Positions 1-8,269 of a stretch of 64,000 bases of DNA are shown here, one piece after another; positions within the stretch are counted from its first letter, which is position 1; every line of letters starts with the position of its first letter. The DNA lies in assembly GCF_017654315.1 (NCBI RefSeq), contig NZ_CP072203.1, positions 2,356,001-2,420,000 on the forward strand, in the 5' to 3' direction. The notes under the pieces are model-generated. The model had not been told where the DNA came from and ran no database searches. It saw only the letters and a list, made by a program, of their open reading frames with translations. The position numbers and the translations under genes are program-made. This DNA is from Gordonia polyisoprenivorans (GTDB taxonomy: Bacteria; Actinomycetota; Actinomycetes; Mycobacteriales; Mycobacteriaceae).

Positions 1-73
1 CGGTCGGACCTGTCACCGGTCCGGGCCCAAAACATCGGATGCCTCAGGCCGCGCCTGCTCGGCAGAACAGGGG

Positions 74-913
74 CTACCTGGTGAAGCTCGTCCTCTCGGA
101 GCGGTCGGCCCATGCGTCGAGCTCGCGGCCGGTGCGCGCGAGGTGCTTGCGCCAGGCGAGCACGGCGTCGGCGCCGAGAGGGAATCGCAGCGGCGGCTTG
201 TCGGCCGAGGCGAGCTCGACCAAGGCCTGGGCGCCACGGCGCGGGTCCCCGTCCTGGCGACCGTCGAGATGCGAGATGCCGCCGCGCATCTTGCCGGCCG
301 CGGAGTCGGCATACTCCGACAGCTGGGACTCGCTGAATTTCAAGCCGCCGCCGGCCCAGTCGGTTCGGAAGGCCCCCGGCTCGACGATGGTGACGTGGAT
401 GCCGTGATCGGCGAGTTCCAGGTTCAACGCGGCGCTGATGCCCTCGAGGGCGAATTTCGAGGCGTTGTAGATCCCCATCGCGGGTACGCCATGGAAGCCG
501 GCGGTCGAGCTGACGTTGAGGATGCGGGCGTCATCGCTGTGTCGTAATGCCGGCAGCGCCGCACGGATGAGCTTCCACGGGCCCCAGAAGTTGGTCTCCA
601 TCTGGTGGCGGGCCTCGTCCTCGCTGGACTCCTCGATGGCTCCGACCAGTCCGTATCCGGCGTTGTTCACCAGCACGTCGAGCCCGCCGACCTCGTCGAT
701 GGCAGCGCGGACGGCGGTGGCGACCTTGTTCTCCGGCTCGACAAGGTCGATCTGGACGACGTGGACGTTGGGGCCGAGGGTGCGCAGGCGATCGGCGTCG
801 GCGTCCTTACGGACCGTCCCGATGACTACGTGACCCTGCTCGACGAGAGTCTGGGCGAGCTCCCAACCCAGTCCCGAGGAGACTCCCGAGACCAGCCAGC
901 GGCGTGACTCCAT
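74..913 (-). CDS. SDR-family NAD(P)-dependent oxidoreductase
   Basis: A classical short-chain dehydrogenase of 279 residues. The nucleotide-binding motif is SGVSSGLG (residues 9-16), followed by NNAG (83-86), the catalytic Ser at 135-136 and YNASK (Tyr149, Lys153). The ATG at 913 is chosen because AGGAAGGAAG lies just upstream; the reading frame stays open further 5' only because it runs through the decayed hydrolase. Together with that pseudogene it forms a minus-strand unit. The sequence resembles the broad oxidoreductase group that acts on hydroxy or keto lipids, but the substrate cannot be told. Confidence 0.9.
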   Translation of the reverse strand: MESRRWLVSGVSSGLGWELAQTLVEQGHVVIGTVRKDADADRLRTLGPNVHVVQIDLVEPENKVATAVRAAIDEVGGLDVLVNNAGYGLVGAIEESSEDEARHQMETNFWGPWKLIRAALPALRHSDDARILNVSSTAGFHGVPAMGIYNASKFALEGISAALNLELADHGIHVTIVEPGAFRTDWAGGGLKFSESQLSEYADSAAGKMRGGISHLDGRQDGDPRRGAQALVELASADKPPLRFPLGADAVLAWRKHLARTGRELDAWADRSERTSFTR

Positions 914-1740
914 GTGTACTTCCTTCCTGATGGCGCCCGGCTCAGATGTTCCGGGTGACGGATGCACTCGGCGGCGAACGCGAGCGTGTTGAGGTGGTAT
1001 GGCCGCGCCGCCCACCCGAGACTGATGTTGTGCCCGGCTCGGGGCCGGCAGCGGACGATCATCCGCGGCGACGACGAGAACAGGCTGCGATAGTCGGCCA
1101 GTGCGGCGTCGTCGATCAGCCACCACCTCTCGTGCTCGGCGACCGAGAACTGCAGTGGTACGCGTACGCGTGCGGCCATCGCGGGCAGGATGCCGGTCCA
1201 GCCCAGGGCGTCCTCCGACTCGATCACCGGAACGGGGGCGATGGAGTGAATCCCGCGATTGAAGGTGCCGGGCGGATAACAGGTACGCACTGCCCCAGGA
1301 CGGGTCGCGGCCGGCTCCTTATCCGACTTCTGTCGGTTCGGATCGAGGGCGGGGGCGTGCCGCGGGACCGCGCGGAGCCGTCGATGCCGAGAAGGTCGCC
1401 GCCGCGCTGGTCGGCCGCGAGGTGCAGGGCGAGCTTGTAGCCGTACGAGTGTGCCACCACGAGGGGTCCCCGCGCCGGTGTCGTGGCTGCGGCCAAAGCC
1501 GTCGAGTGCGTCGTAGACGGTCTTGGCCTGGTCCAGCAGCTGTATCCCGTCCGCGAGCGCGTCGGCCGAGCCGCCATACCCCGGTCGGTTGAGCGCCAGC
1601 ACTGAGAAGCCGAGCGTCGCGCCGAGAGCGAGTGGGGACAGGTCAGGATGGCTCCGGCCGTGGGAGTACTCCGTCGTCATCCCGCAGCCGGTCAGCGTGA
1701 CGCGCTGAATCTCGATCTCAGCCTCCTCGCATGGAAGTTA
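914..1740 (-). pseudogene. decayed alpha/beta hydrolase, paralog of the gene at 2916
   Basis: Three blocks on the minus strand match the intact hydrolase at 2916-3776 in order. The first (about 1680-1505) carries LGFSVLALNRPGYGGS. The second, in another frame (about 1480-1370), carries the nucleophile elbow VVAHSYG. The third, back in the first frame (about 1290-950), carries VRVPLQFSVAEHE and the His region AGHNISLGW. The coding sequence therefore changes frame twice. The N-terminal HGGG oxyanion-hole segment of the intact copy is missing, so there is also an internal deletion. The C-terminus runs on without its own stop into the SDR. An enzyme is not expected. Confidence 0.8.
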
Positions 1741-1743
1741 CCA

Positions 1744-1758
1744 GTTAGATAATCTAGC
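1744..1758. promoter_or_regulatory. AT-rich palindrome, candidate operator
   Basis: GTTAGATAATCTAGC contains the symmetric core TAGATAATCTA. It sits upstream of the decayed hydrolase (minus) and the decayed SDR (plus). Closely similar elements stand in front of intact genes at 8250, 18821 and 56278, so this is probably a binding site that outlived its genes. No footprint or known regulator motif supports it. Confidence 0.45.
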
Positions 1759-1858
1759 GAGTTTTCCGTCGCGGCGCTACGTTCGCCTCATCGTGGACGG
1801 TTCGACAGGCGAGTTCGAAGGATGCGTCGGTGAACGACTCGGGTACGGGGCAGGCGGG

Positions 1859-2110
1859 CAGGGCGTGTCGCGCTCATCACCGGGGTGGGCCAGGGGATCC
1901 GGGCGTGGCGTCGCGCTCGCGATGGCCAAACAAGTGCGCGACGGCGGTCCTCGCGGGCTACACGTTCAGCAAGGTCGAGAAGGTCGCTACGGAGATCTGA
2001 GATCTCGATGCGGAGGCCCTTCCCGTCGATTGCGACGTGTTGTGCGAAGGGCCCGGTCGATGCCGCCGTCGCGCAGGCGGTCGGGGCGTTCGGACAGCTC
2101 GACGTCGTTA
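1859..2110 (+). pseudogene. decayed SDR remnant
   Basis: Plus-strand pieces of a short-chain dehydrogenase occur in order but in different frames: GRVALITGVGQGI (Rossmann motif), then GVALAMAKQ, then VLAGYTFSKVEKVATEI followed by an in-frame TGA and DLDAEALPVDCDV, then VDAAVAQAVGAFGQLDVV. At least three frame changes and one stop are needed. The catalytic YxxxK half is absent. From about 2110 to 2229 nothing recognisable remains. Confidence 0.75.
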
Positions 2111-2229
2111 ATGCACTCGCGTCAATGTGGACGTTGCCGCCGGGCTCTCCGGCTCGCCTCACCGCGTCCGGGATACCGATCCCCAGCGCGAGGGGGCGGC
2201 CTGGGAGGTGTGCAACTCGGCCTGACGGC

Positions 2230-2814
2230 TCACCTCGGGCGTGCGGCCTGCCATGACTCCCAGTCGTATGGCACGCTGCCGCGCCCGAGCGTGTGCTCGG
2301 GCCAGTTGGCAGGGCGCTGGTCGAGCGGGCGCTCAGGGACCTCGACACCGTAGAACAGCAAGTGGTTGCGGTTGACGAAGTACCAGAGCTCGTCGCGACG
2401 TTCGTACCGATCCTCATAGGCGATCGATTGGCGCGCCCAGGTGCCTTGTGAGCCCATCTCGCACCGGCTGTAGACCGTGCCGGTCGCATGGTCGGCGTCG
2501 TGCAGATTGATGACGTGCGTGGTCACCTCGAGCACGTCGACGTCGGCTGTATTGATATGAGAGGCGAAGACCTCCTTCAGGGCCTCGCGTCCGCGCTTCC
2601 CGCCGAAGGCCTTGACGTCGTCGACGAAGAGGTCGACGAGAGCGTCCAAGTCGCGCATGTTGACCGCCAGTGCGTAGCGGTTCGCGAGTTGGCGGATCTG
2701 CTCATAGGCAAGCAGCTGGTCCAGCGCCGACAGTCCCTCCGGGGCGGGCATGCGCCGGGCGGCGGAGTGGGTGCGGTGGTGTCCACTGGGCGCGGCCCAG
2801 TCATCGATGCTCAT
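2230..2814 (-). CDS. NTF2/SnoaL-like domain protein
   Basis: A 194-residue protein of the nuclear-transport-factor-2 / SnoaL cone-fold type. The region LLAYEQIRQLANRYALAVNM then DLDALVDLFVDDV is the typical start of this fold in actinobacterial catabolic clusters. Such proteins act as small dehydratases, isomerases or hydroxylases, or have unknown roles. It is divergent from the hydrolase at 2916 and shares with it a 33-bp palindrome. A second NTF2-like gene occurs at 35298. No catalytic residue can be assigned. Confidence 0.8.
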   Translation of the reverse strand: MSIDDWAAPSGHHRTHSAARRMPAPEGLSALDQLLAYEQIRQLANRYALAVNMRDLDALVDLFVDDVKAFGGKRGREALKEVFASHINTADVDVLEVTTHVINLHDADHATGTVYSRCEMGSQGTWARQSIAYEDRYERRDELWYFVNRNHLLFYGVEVPERPLDQRPANWPEHTLGRGSVPYDWESWQAARPR

Positions 2815-2850
2815 CGTGGCAGTTCCTCTGCGTTGCTCAGTGCCGGGCCG

Positions 2851-2883
2851 ATTGCTATAAATAGTATTACTAGTTATAGCAAT
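2851..2883. promoter_or_regulatory. 33-bp near-perfect palindrome, candidate operator
   Basis: The left arm ATTGCTATAAATAGTA (2851-2866) and right arm TACTAGTTATAGCAAT (2868-2883) are reverse complements except for one pair, around a single central T. It lies in the 101-bp gap between divergent genes (starts 2814 and 2916) and is far more AT-rich than its surroundings. The length and symmetry fit a dimeric or paired-dimer TetR-type operator controlling both genes. No regulator gene is adjacent. Confidence 0.75.
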
Positions 2884-2915
2884 CGCCTTATGGCAATCGT
2901 CGCCGAGGAGACAGA

Positions 2916-3776
2916 ATGTCCCGGACCTGGTCCGTGGGGGAGTTGACGCTCTCGGGCATCGAGGCGCGGCCAGCGGGGACGCCGCTCGGCACTGTCATCG
3001 GCCTTCACGGCGGCGGCTACGGCGCGGGCTACTGGCACCATCCACTGCTGCCCGTGGCCTCGCTGCTGGACCTCGGTGCGTCGCTCGGTTACCGCGTGAT
3101 TGCGATCGATCGTCCCGGCTACGGCGCTAGCCGCGGCCTCGTCGGTCCGGACGTTCGGATGGCGCGGCAGGCCGAGATCGTCGTCGACCTCATTGACGGG
3201 CTCTCCGCTGAGCCCGACTGCGGTCCAGTCTTCCTCATCGGTCACTCGATGGGCGCGATCCTTGCGCTCCACGTGGCGGCCCATGCTCCGTCCGCGCTCG
3301 GCGGCGTCGACATCTCGGGGCTGCCGTTCTCGTTCGACGGGTCGCCCGCCGGCAATCTGTCGCTCGAGCAGGTCGACTTCCTTCCGGCCGTGTCTTTGGC
3401 CGACGCACGCCAGATGTTCTACGGGCCGGATGGCACATTCGTGCCGGAGGCGCTCAAGGTGCACACCGAGGTGGGGGGACCGATTCCTGCCGCCGAGATC
3501 ATCGATGCCATCGAGTGTGGATATGCGACCCGCAAGCTGGCGCCGTCGGTGCGGGTCCCGGTTCAGATCACCCGCGCGGAGCACGAGGCCTCCTCTGCGG
3601 GCGACGCAGAGACGCTGCGCCAGTGCTGCTCCCTGTTCAGCGACTCCACTCGCGTGGTGCCTGTGGTGCAGGTGGCGAGTGGTCACAACATCAGCCTCCA
3701 CCATGTCGCTCGGGCCTACCACCTGCGAGCGTTTGCGTTCTTCGACGAGACGCGCGTACTCCCGGGTCATCGGTAG
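2916..3776 (+). CDS. alpha/beta hydrolase
   Basis: A 286-residue alpha/beta hydrolase with the oxyanion-hole segment LHGGGYG (30-36), nucleophile elbow GHSMG (Ser111) and the catalytic His region SGHNIS (His257). An acidic residue near 222-224 (RAEHE) may complete the triad. The ATG at 2916 follows GAGGAG. The protein probably hydrolyses an ester, lactone or CoA thioester intermediate; the substrate is not evident. The gene begins a short operon: the next frame starts 3 bp after its stop. A decayed paralog lies at 914-1740 and a more distant relative at 54552. Confidence 0.85.
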   Translation: MSRTWSVGELTLSGIEARPAGTPLGTVIGLHGGGYGAGYWHHPLLPVASLLDLGASLGYRVIAIDRPGYGASRGLVGPDVRMARQAEIVVDLIDGLSAEPDCGPVFLIGHSMGAILALHVAAHAPSALGGVDISGLPFSFDGSPAGNLSLEQVDFLPAVSLADARQMFYGPDGTFVPEALKVHTEVGGPIPAAEIIDAIECGYATRKLAPSVRVPVQITRAEHEASSAGDAETLRQCCSLFSDSTRVVPVVQVASGHNISLHHVARAYHLRAFAFFDETRVLPGHR

Positions 3777-3779
3777 ATC

Positions 3780-4517
3780 GTGGAGAGCACCGCGTCGGCT
3801 GAGGCGTTCGACCTGACGGCCTGGCTGGCCGGCGAGTTGGGGATGTTGCCCCCCGTCCGGATCGAGCAGATGGCGGGCGGCTGGTCGAACATCACCTCCT
3901 TCGGCATCGACGCCGAGGGCCAGCGCGTCGTCGTACGACAGCCACCGGCGCAGCAGGCCGGCGGAGACACGCACGACGTCGTACGGGAGGCGCGGATCTG
4001 CGCCGCTCTCCGGGACACCGCTGTGCCAGCGCCCGGGGCGATTGCCGTCTGTGACCACCGCGCCGTCGCCCCCCAGCCGTTCTCCGTGATGGCGCCGGCT
4101 CCCGGCGAGGTGGTGGAATCGGTAGCGATCGCGACGTCGGTCGGCCCGGCCCATCAGGCCGACCTCGGGTTCGACCTGATCGATCTGCTCGCCGATCTCC
4201 AGGCCGTGGATCTCGATGTCGTCGGTCTGGGAGACCTTCGCAGGTCGACGCCGTACCTCGCGCGCCAGCTGCGCCGCTGGCGCGCCGAGTGGGTCGCGAC
4301 AGGCGATCCGGCGCTGACCGCGACCGAGCATGTCGCGAACCAGCGCAGGGAGCGAGCGGGGGACTTCGAGGTCGTCGACGTGCTCGTCCACCGGGATTTC
4401 CGGTTCGGCAACGCGATGATCGTCTCTGGTGCGATCGGGGAGCCCCGGGACGGCGCCGCCTGGCATCGCCGTTGCGTGAGGATTCTCGAGGAGCTTTCCG
4501 CGGAGCTGGTCGGATGA
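3780..4517 (+). pseudogene. truncated APH-like (ACAD10/11-type) phosphotransferase
   Basis: A 245-residue reading frame from GTG, matching aminoglycoside-phosphotransferase-fold kinases. Present are the N-lobe MAGGWSNITSFGID, the R-E region and the catalytic-loop sequence VHRDFRFGN (203-211). Family members run to about 340-350 residues and carry the metal-binding DWE/DWD motif some 20 residues after the loop. Here the sequence jumps from VSGAIG straight to a C-terminal tail, so that motif and roughly 100 residues are missing. Compare the complete kinase at 51324, which has HGDYSPFN and DWD. The frame is open and coupled by ATGA to the next gene, but phosphotransfer is unlikely. Confidence 0.65.
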
Positions 4518-5326
4518 CGGCGTCCGGACCCATCACCGACGACCTCCGCATCGGATCCGACGGCCGGCCGCTGAGCCCGATCCACGCGACCAGTGCCCAA
4601 CCGGCGCGAGGCTTCGGCGGCCACGTCGGCGCACTCGCCCTGGTAGCGGCCTATGACGCGGTGCCGGAGGCGATGACGGTGCGCTATGCGCACATCGAGT
4701 ACATCGGCGCGGCCCCGCTCGACGTCCTGCCGCGGTTCGCCGTCCGGTCACTTCAGGACGGCCGTACGGTCGCGCGCCGCTTCGTCGAGGTCACCCACGG
4801 CGAACGACTCGTCGCGGTCGCGACCGTCGCGTTCCACCATCGCGACGCCGCCGGCCCCGAGTATCAGACGGTGATGCCGCAGGCCGGCTCCCCGCAGGAA
4901 GCTGCCATCGAGATCTCCCGCCCGCGTGTCCTGATCCGGGCGGACGAGGCGGGTGAGGGCCGGTTCTTGACCTGGATGCGACCCGAGATCCTCCCGGTCG
5001 CGGACGAGCCGCGGCTCCACGAGGCCCTCCTGCTCTATCTCTCTGATCTCGGCATCCTGTGGCCGACACTCTCGGTGCACGGTCACGATCTCGGCCTGCG
5101 CAAGCGAGCGCTCGGAACGGTCGCGCATTCGGTGTGGTTCCACCGGCGCCCGCGCGTCGACGACTGGCTGCTGTTCGAGCACACCACGCCGTCGACGTCC
5201 TCCGGCCTCGGCCATGGTGAGGCGCGCATCTTCGCACGGGATGGCGTGCTGCTGGCAACGGCGACCCAGACGGGCCTGCTGCGTCCGGGCAGCGCTCAGG
5301 CATGGGCCCGGAACAATGAGATATAG
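4514..5326 (+). CDS. TesB-like acyl-CoA thioesterase
   Basis: A 270-residue protein with two hotdog halves, as in acyl-CoA thioesterase II. The N-half contains GGHVGALALVAAYDAV and the C-half LYLSDLGILWPTL and HSVWFHRRPRVDDW, a typical TesB C-terminal signature. It would release CoA from an acyl-CoA intermediate, recycling CoA or discharging a dead-end thioester. The ATG at 4514 overlaps the stop of the truncated kinase (ATGA), so the two are translationally coupled. Confidence 0.85.
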   Translation: MTASGPITDDLRIGSDGRPLSPIHATSAQPARGFGGHVGALALVAAYDAVPEAMTVRYAHIEYIGAAPLDVLPRFAVRSLQDGRTVARRFVEVTHGERLVAVATVAFHHRDAAGPEYQTVMPQAGSPQEAAIEISRPRVLIRADEAGEGRFLTWMRPEILPVADEPRLHEALLLYLSDLGILWPTLSVHGHDLGLRKRALGTVAHSVWFHRRPRVDDWLLFEHTTPSTSSGLGHGEARIFARDGVLLATATQTGLLRPGSAQAWARNNEI

Positions 5327-5340
5327 TTCTATTATTTAGT
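5321..5340. promoter_or_regulatory. AT-rich promoter island
   Basis: An AT-rich stretch at the stop of the thioesterase contains the small palindrome ATAGTTCTAT (5323-5332) followed by TATTTAG. It is 45-60 bp before the SDR start at 5385 and is the only AT-rich sequence there, so it probably holds the SDR promoter. Confidence 0.35.
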
Positions 5341-5384
5341 TGACCGTGCAGCGAAGCAGGGCAGACAGAGGAGTAGGTGTAGGC

Positions 5385-6158
5385 ATGGGATTTGACGGTA
5401 CGAGTGCGATCGTCAGCGGCGGCGCGGGTGGTTTGGGTGCCGCCTCGGTGCGCGACCTCGTCAAGGCGGGTGCGAGCGTGGTGATCGCGGACCTCAACGA
5501 CGAGAAAGGCCGTGAGCTTGAGCAGGAGCTCGGCGACGCGGTGCGCTACGTGCGCACCGACGTCCTGAACGACGACTCGGTGCAGACTGCGCTCGACGCT
5601 GCTGCCGAACTCGGCGCCCTGCGCTACGCGGTCGTCGCCCACGGTGGTCTCGGCGGCACGCCCGAGCGGCTCGTCGGTCGAGACGGTTCGCCCGCGTCGT
5701 ACGAAGGGTTCAAGACTCTCATCGACATCTACCTCGGCGGCACGTACAACGTGCTGCGCCTCGCCGCCGCCAAGATCGCCACGGCCGAGCCGGACGAGAA
5801 CGGCGAGCGCGGCGCGATCGTCACCACCGCCTCGATCGCCGCGTACGAGGGTCAGATCGGCCAGACTCCCTACGCCGCCGCCAAGGGCGGCGTCGTCAGC
5901 CTGACCCTCGCCTCCGCCCGTGACCTGAGCGCGGTCGGCATCCGTGTCTGCTGCATCGCGCCCGGCACGATCAAGACGCCGATGATGGCGTCGGTCGGCG
6001 AGGAGGCTCTCAAGAAGTACGGCGAGGCAGTGCCGTTCCCGAAGCGTCTGGGCGAGCCGGCCGAATACGCCGCGCTGGCCACCCACCTGCTGTCGAACCC
6101 GTACATGAACGGCGAGACCGTCCGCATCGATGGCGCCCAGCGTTTCGCGCCCCGCTGA
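5385..6158 (+). CDS. SDR, 3-hydroxyacyl-CoA dehydrogenase type
   Basis: A 257-residue SDR with SGGAGGLG (11-18), catalytic Ser150, Tyr163 and Lys167 (YAAAK). The arrangement, including the PxTIKTPMM loop after the active site and a C-terminal NPYMNGETVRIDG, resembles type 2 3-hydroxyacyl-CoA dehydrogenases (HSD10-like), which oxidise 3-hydroxyacyl-CoAs or hydroxysteroids. The ATG at 5385 is preferred over upstream starts because it matches the family N-terminus; the ribosome site AGAGGAG lies about 15 bp before it. It is transcribed toward the thiolase gene, with a strong terminator between. Confidence 0.85.
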   Translation: MGFDGTSAIVSGGAGGLGAASVRDLVKAGASVVIADLNDEKGRELEQELGDAVRYVRTDVLNDDSVQTALDAAAELGALRYAVVAHGGLGGTPERLVGRDGSPASYEGFKTLIDIYLGGTYNVLRLAAAKIATAEPDENGERGAIVTTASIAAYEGQIGQTPYAAAKGGVVSLTLASARDLSAVGIRVCCIAPGTIKTPMMASVGEEALKKYGEAVPFPKRLGEPAEYAALATHLLSNPYMNGETVRIDGAQRFAPR

Positions 6159-6187
6159 TCGTCGCAAATCGGCCTCCGAAAAGGTAG

Positions 6188-6223
6188 AAGGTCGGCCCGG
6201 CAGCTGCCGGGCCGACCTTTTTT
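6188..6223. terminator. bidirectional rho-independent terminator
   Basis: A perfect inverted repeat with arms AAGGTCGGCCCGGCAG and CTGCCGGGCCGACCTT (6188-6219), followed by six T on the plus strand. It sits between convergent genes ending at 6158 and 6245. On the minus strand the hairpin is followed by a T-rich run (TTCTACCTTTT), so it can end transcription from both sides. Confidence 0.92.
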
Positions 6224-6244
6224 CGTCGGTCGAGATGCTCGTCG

Positions 6245-7414
6245 TCAGACGCGCACGACCAGCGCGCCGGCCTGGCCGCCGCCGGCGCACATGGCGGCGA
6301 CGCCGTAGCCGCCACCGCGGCGGCGAAGGTCGCGGACGAGGGTGTTCAGCATGCGCGTGCCGGAGGCGGCGACCGGGTGGCCGATCGAGCAGCCGCTGCC
6401 GCTGGTGTTCACGATCTCGTCGTTGATCTCGAGCTGCTTGCAGGCCGCGACCGGGACAGAGGCGAAGGCCTCGTTGATCTCCCACAGGGCGATGTCGGCG
6501 ATTGAGAGGCCGGCGCGCTGGAGCGCCTTCGGGATCACATCGACGACGGCGAAGCCGGTGCGCTCGGGGTTGATGCCCACGTTGGCCCAGGACAGGACGG
6601 TGGCCATGGCGTCGAGCTTCTCGGCGGCGGCCACGTCGCTGCTCACCACGGTGACGGCCGAGGCGGCGTCGTTGAGGCCGCTGGAGTTGCCCGCTGTGAC
6701 GCTGAAGCCCTCGATCTCCGGGTGGATGACCTTGAGGCCGGCGAGCTTCTCGAGTGAGGTCTGGCGACGGGGGTGCTCGTCGACCTCGAAGCGGACGGTG
6801 CTGCCGTCGGGGCGCAGTGCGTCAATCGCGACGATCTCCTCGACGAAGTTGCCGGCATCGATCGCCGCGATCGCGCGCTCGTGTGAGCGCGCGGCCCACT
6901 GGTCCTGCTCCAGGCGGCTGAGGCCGGCGATGCGGGCGGTGTTCCAGCCGACGGTGATCGACATGTCGAGGTTCGGCGCCTCAGGGGTCGCCGGGTGGCT
7001 CGGGGCGCCCCACGCGTCGTAGTCGGTGGTGCCCGGCACGCGACGCTCGCTGCGGGGCATGAGCGAGGTGGTGTGCACACCGCCCGCGATGACGACTCGG
7101 TCCATGCCGGAGCGGATCGACCCGGCGGCGGACTGGACAGCGGTCAATGAGCCGGCGCAGTGCCGACCGACCGACGCGCCGGCGGCATTGATCAGGCCGG
7201 CCTCGATGGCGGCGTGGCGGGCGACCGCGCCGCCGCCGTACCCGGACTCGGCCATGATGACATCGTCGATCAGCTCCGGGTCGAGCGCGGAGCGCTCGAC
7301 GTTGGCGCCGACGACGACGCGCGCCATCTCCTCAGGGGTGGTCTCGGTCAGCGTTCCCTTGTAAGCGGTGCCGACGGCTGTCCTGGCGCCGGCGACGATC
7401 ACAGCTTCGGTCAT
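6245..7414 (-). CDS. thiolase (acetyl-CoA acyltransferase)
   Basis: A 389-residue thiolase carrying out CoA-dependent cleavage of 3-ketoacyl-CoA (or the reverse). The nucleophilic Cys is in GRHCAGS (Cys86). NEAFA (314-318), GHPVAASG (His346) and the second active-site Cys in MCAGGGQ (Cys376) are all present, so the enzyme should be active. The ATG at 7414 follows AGGAG. It is downstream of the crotonase at 7466 (51 bp gap) and probably co-transcribed with it; together they give hydration and thiolysis steps. Confidence 0.92.
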   Translation of the reverse strand: MTEAVIVAGARTAVGTAYKGTLTETTPEEMARVVVGANVERSALDPELIDDVIMAESGYGGGAVARHAAIEAGLINAAGASVGRHCAGSLTAVQSAAGSIRSGMDRVVIAGGVHTTSLMPRSERRVPGTTDYDAWGAPSHPATPEAPNLDMSITVGWNTARIAGLSRLEQDQWAARSHERAIAAIDAGNFVEEIVAIDALRPDGSTVRFEVDEHPRRQTSLEKLAGLKVIHPEIEGFSVTAGNSSGLNDAASAVTVVSSDVAAAEKLDAMATVLSWANVGINPERTGFAVVDVIPKALQRAGLSIADIALWEINEAFASVPVAACKQLEINDEIVNTSGSGCSIGHPVAASGTRMLNTLVRDLRRRGGGYGVAAMCAGGGQAGALVVRV

Positions 7415-7465
7415 GGAGTGCTCCTGGGTCGTTGGTGTGGCGTGTCATGGGGGTGGTTGCGCCGG

Positions 7466-8227
7466 TTAGCGGCTTTTCCATACCGGGGCGCGCTTCTCGG
7501 TGAAGGCGGTGGCGCCCTCGCGAGCGTCCTCGGAAGCGAAGACGGGCATCATGATCGGGCCCTGTTTCTCGAAGCCCTCCTCGATCGTCCAGTCGAGCGC
7601 CTTGCTGACGATCTCCTTCGTCGCTGCCACCGCCAGCGGGCCGTTGGCAGCGATTCGGTCGGCGAGCGCACGGGCGCCGGCGAGCGCGCCACCGGGCTCG
7701 GTGAGTTCGTTGACAAGGCCATACCGGTGCGCCTGCTCGGCCGTCAGCGGATCACCGGTCAGCGCGATCTCCATCGCGATCGCCGACGGGATGCGGCGGG
7801 GGAGGCGCAGGAGGCCGCCGCCGCCCGCGACCAGGGAGCGCTTCACCTCGGGGATGCCGAACTTCGCCTCGTCGGTGGCGACGATCAGGTCGCACGCGAG
7901 CGCGATCTCGCAGCCGCCGGCCAGGGCCCAGCCCTCCACTGCCGCGATGAGCGGCTTGCACGGCGGTTGGAGGGTGATGCCGGCCAGGCCGCGAGGGTGT
8001 TCTAGGTCCTCGCCGGCGAGGAACGCCCGCAGGTCCATGCCGGCGGAGAAGGTGCCACCGGCTCCCGTCAGTATGCCGACGGTCAGGTCGGCGCGGGCCT
8101 CGAGCTCCTCAATTGCCGCGGCGACCCCGTCGGTCACCGCGCGGTTGATCGCGTTCTTCGCGCTGGGGCGGTTGATCGTGATGATGATGGTGGAGCCCGC
8201 GTACTCGACCAGAACCTCGTCCGACAT
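7466..8227 (-). CDS. enoyl-CoA hydratase/isomerase family protein
   Basis: A 253-residue crotonase. The oxyanion-hole regions are FSAGMDL (60-66) and GWALAGGCEIAL (99-110); both classical hydratase glutamates can be placed, Glu107 (GGCE) and Glu127 (GIPEV). It is therefore a good candidate for a true enoyl-CoA hydratase, unlike several crotonases in this window that lack one or both. The ATG at 8227 follows GGGAAGAAG. A candidate operator lies 21-39 bp upstream. Confidence 0.88.
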   Translation of the reverse strand: MSDEVLVEYAGSTIIITINRPSAKNAINRAVTDGVAAAIEELEARADLTVGILTGAGGTFSAGMDLRAFLAGEDLEHPRGLAGITLQPPCKPLIAAVEGWALAGGCEIALACDLIVATDEAKFGIPEVKRSLVAGGGGLLRLPRRIPSAIAMEIALTGDPLTAEQAHRYGLVNELTEPGGALAGARALADRIAANGPLAVAATKEIVSKALDWTIEEGFEKQGPIMMPVFASEDAREGATAFTEKRAPVWKSR

Positions 8228-8247
8228 CTTCTTCCCTTCGGCTTAAA

Positions 8248-8266
8248 CAGTTAGATTATCATACCG
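8248..8266 (-). promoter_or_regulatory. AT-rich element, candidate promoter/operator
   Basis: Read on the minus strand this is CGGTATGATAATCTAACTG, an imperfect palindrome with a core like TTAGATNATCTAA. It lies 21 bp before the crotonase start. The same pattern appears at 1744 and, more loosely, at 18821, 56278 and 61569. Confidence 0.5.
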
Positions 8267-8269
8267 AAA

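Noticed and set aside
2874..4466. A 530-codon open frame on the minus strand opposite the hydrolase and kinase genes
   Set aside because: It is the antisense shadow of GC-rich genes: arginine- and histidine-rich, no recognisable domain, and the plus-strand genes have clear motifs.
4791..6485. A 564-codon minus-strand frame opposite thioesterase and SDR
   Set aside because: Antisense to two genes with intact catalytic motifs and crosses a strong terminator.
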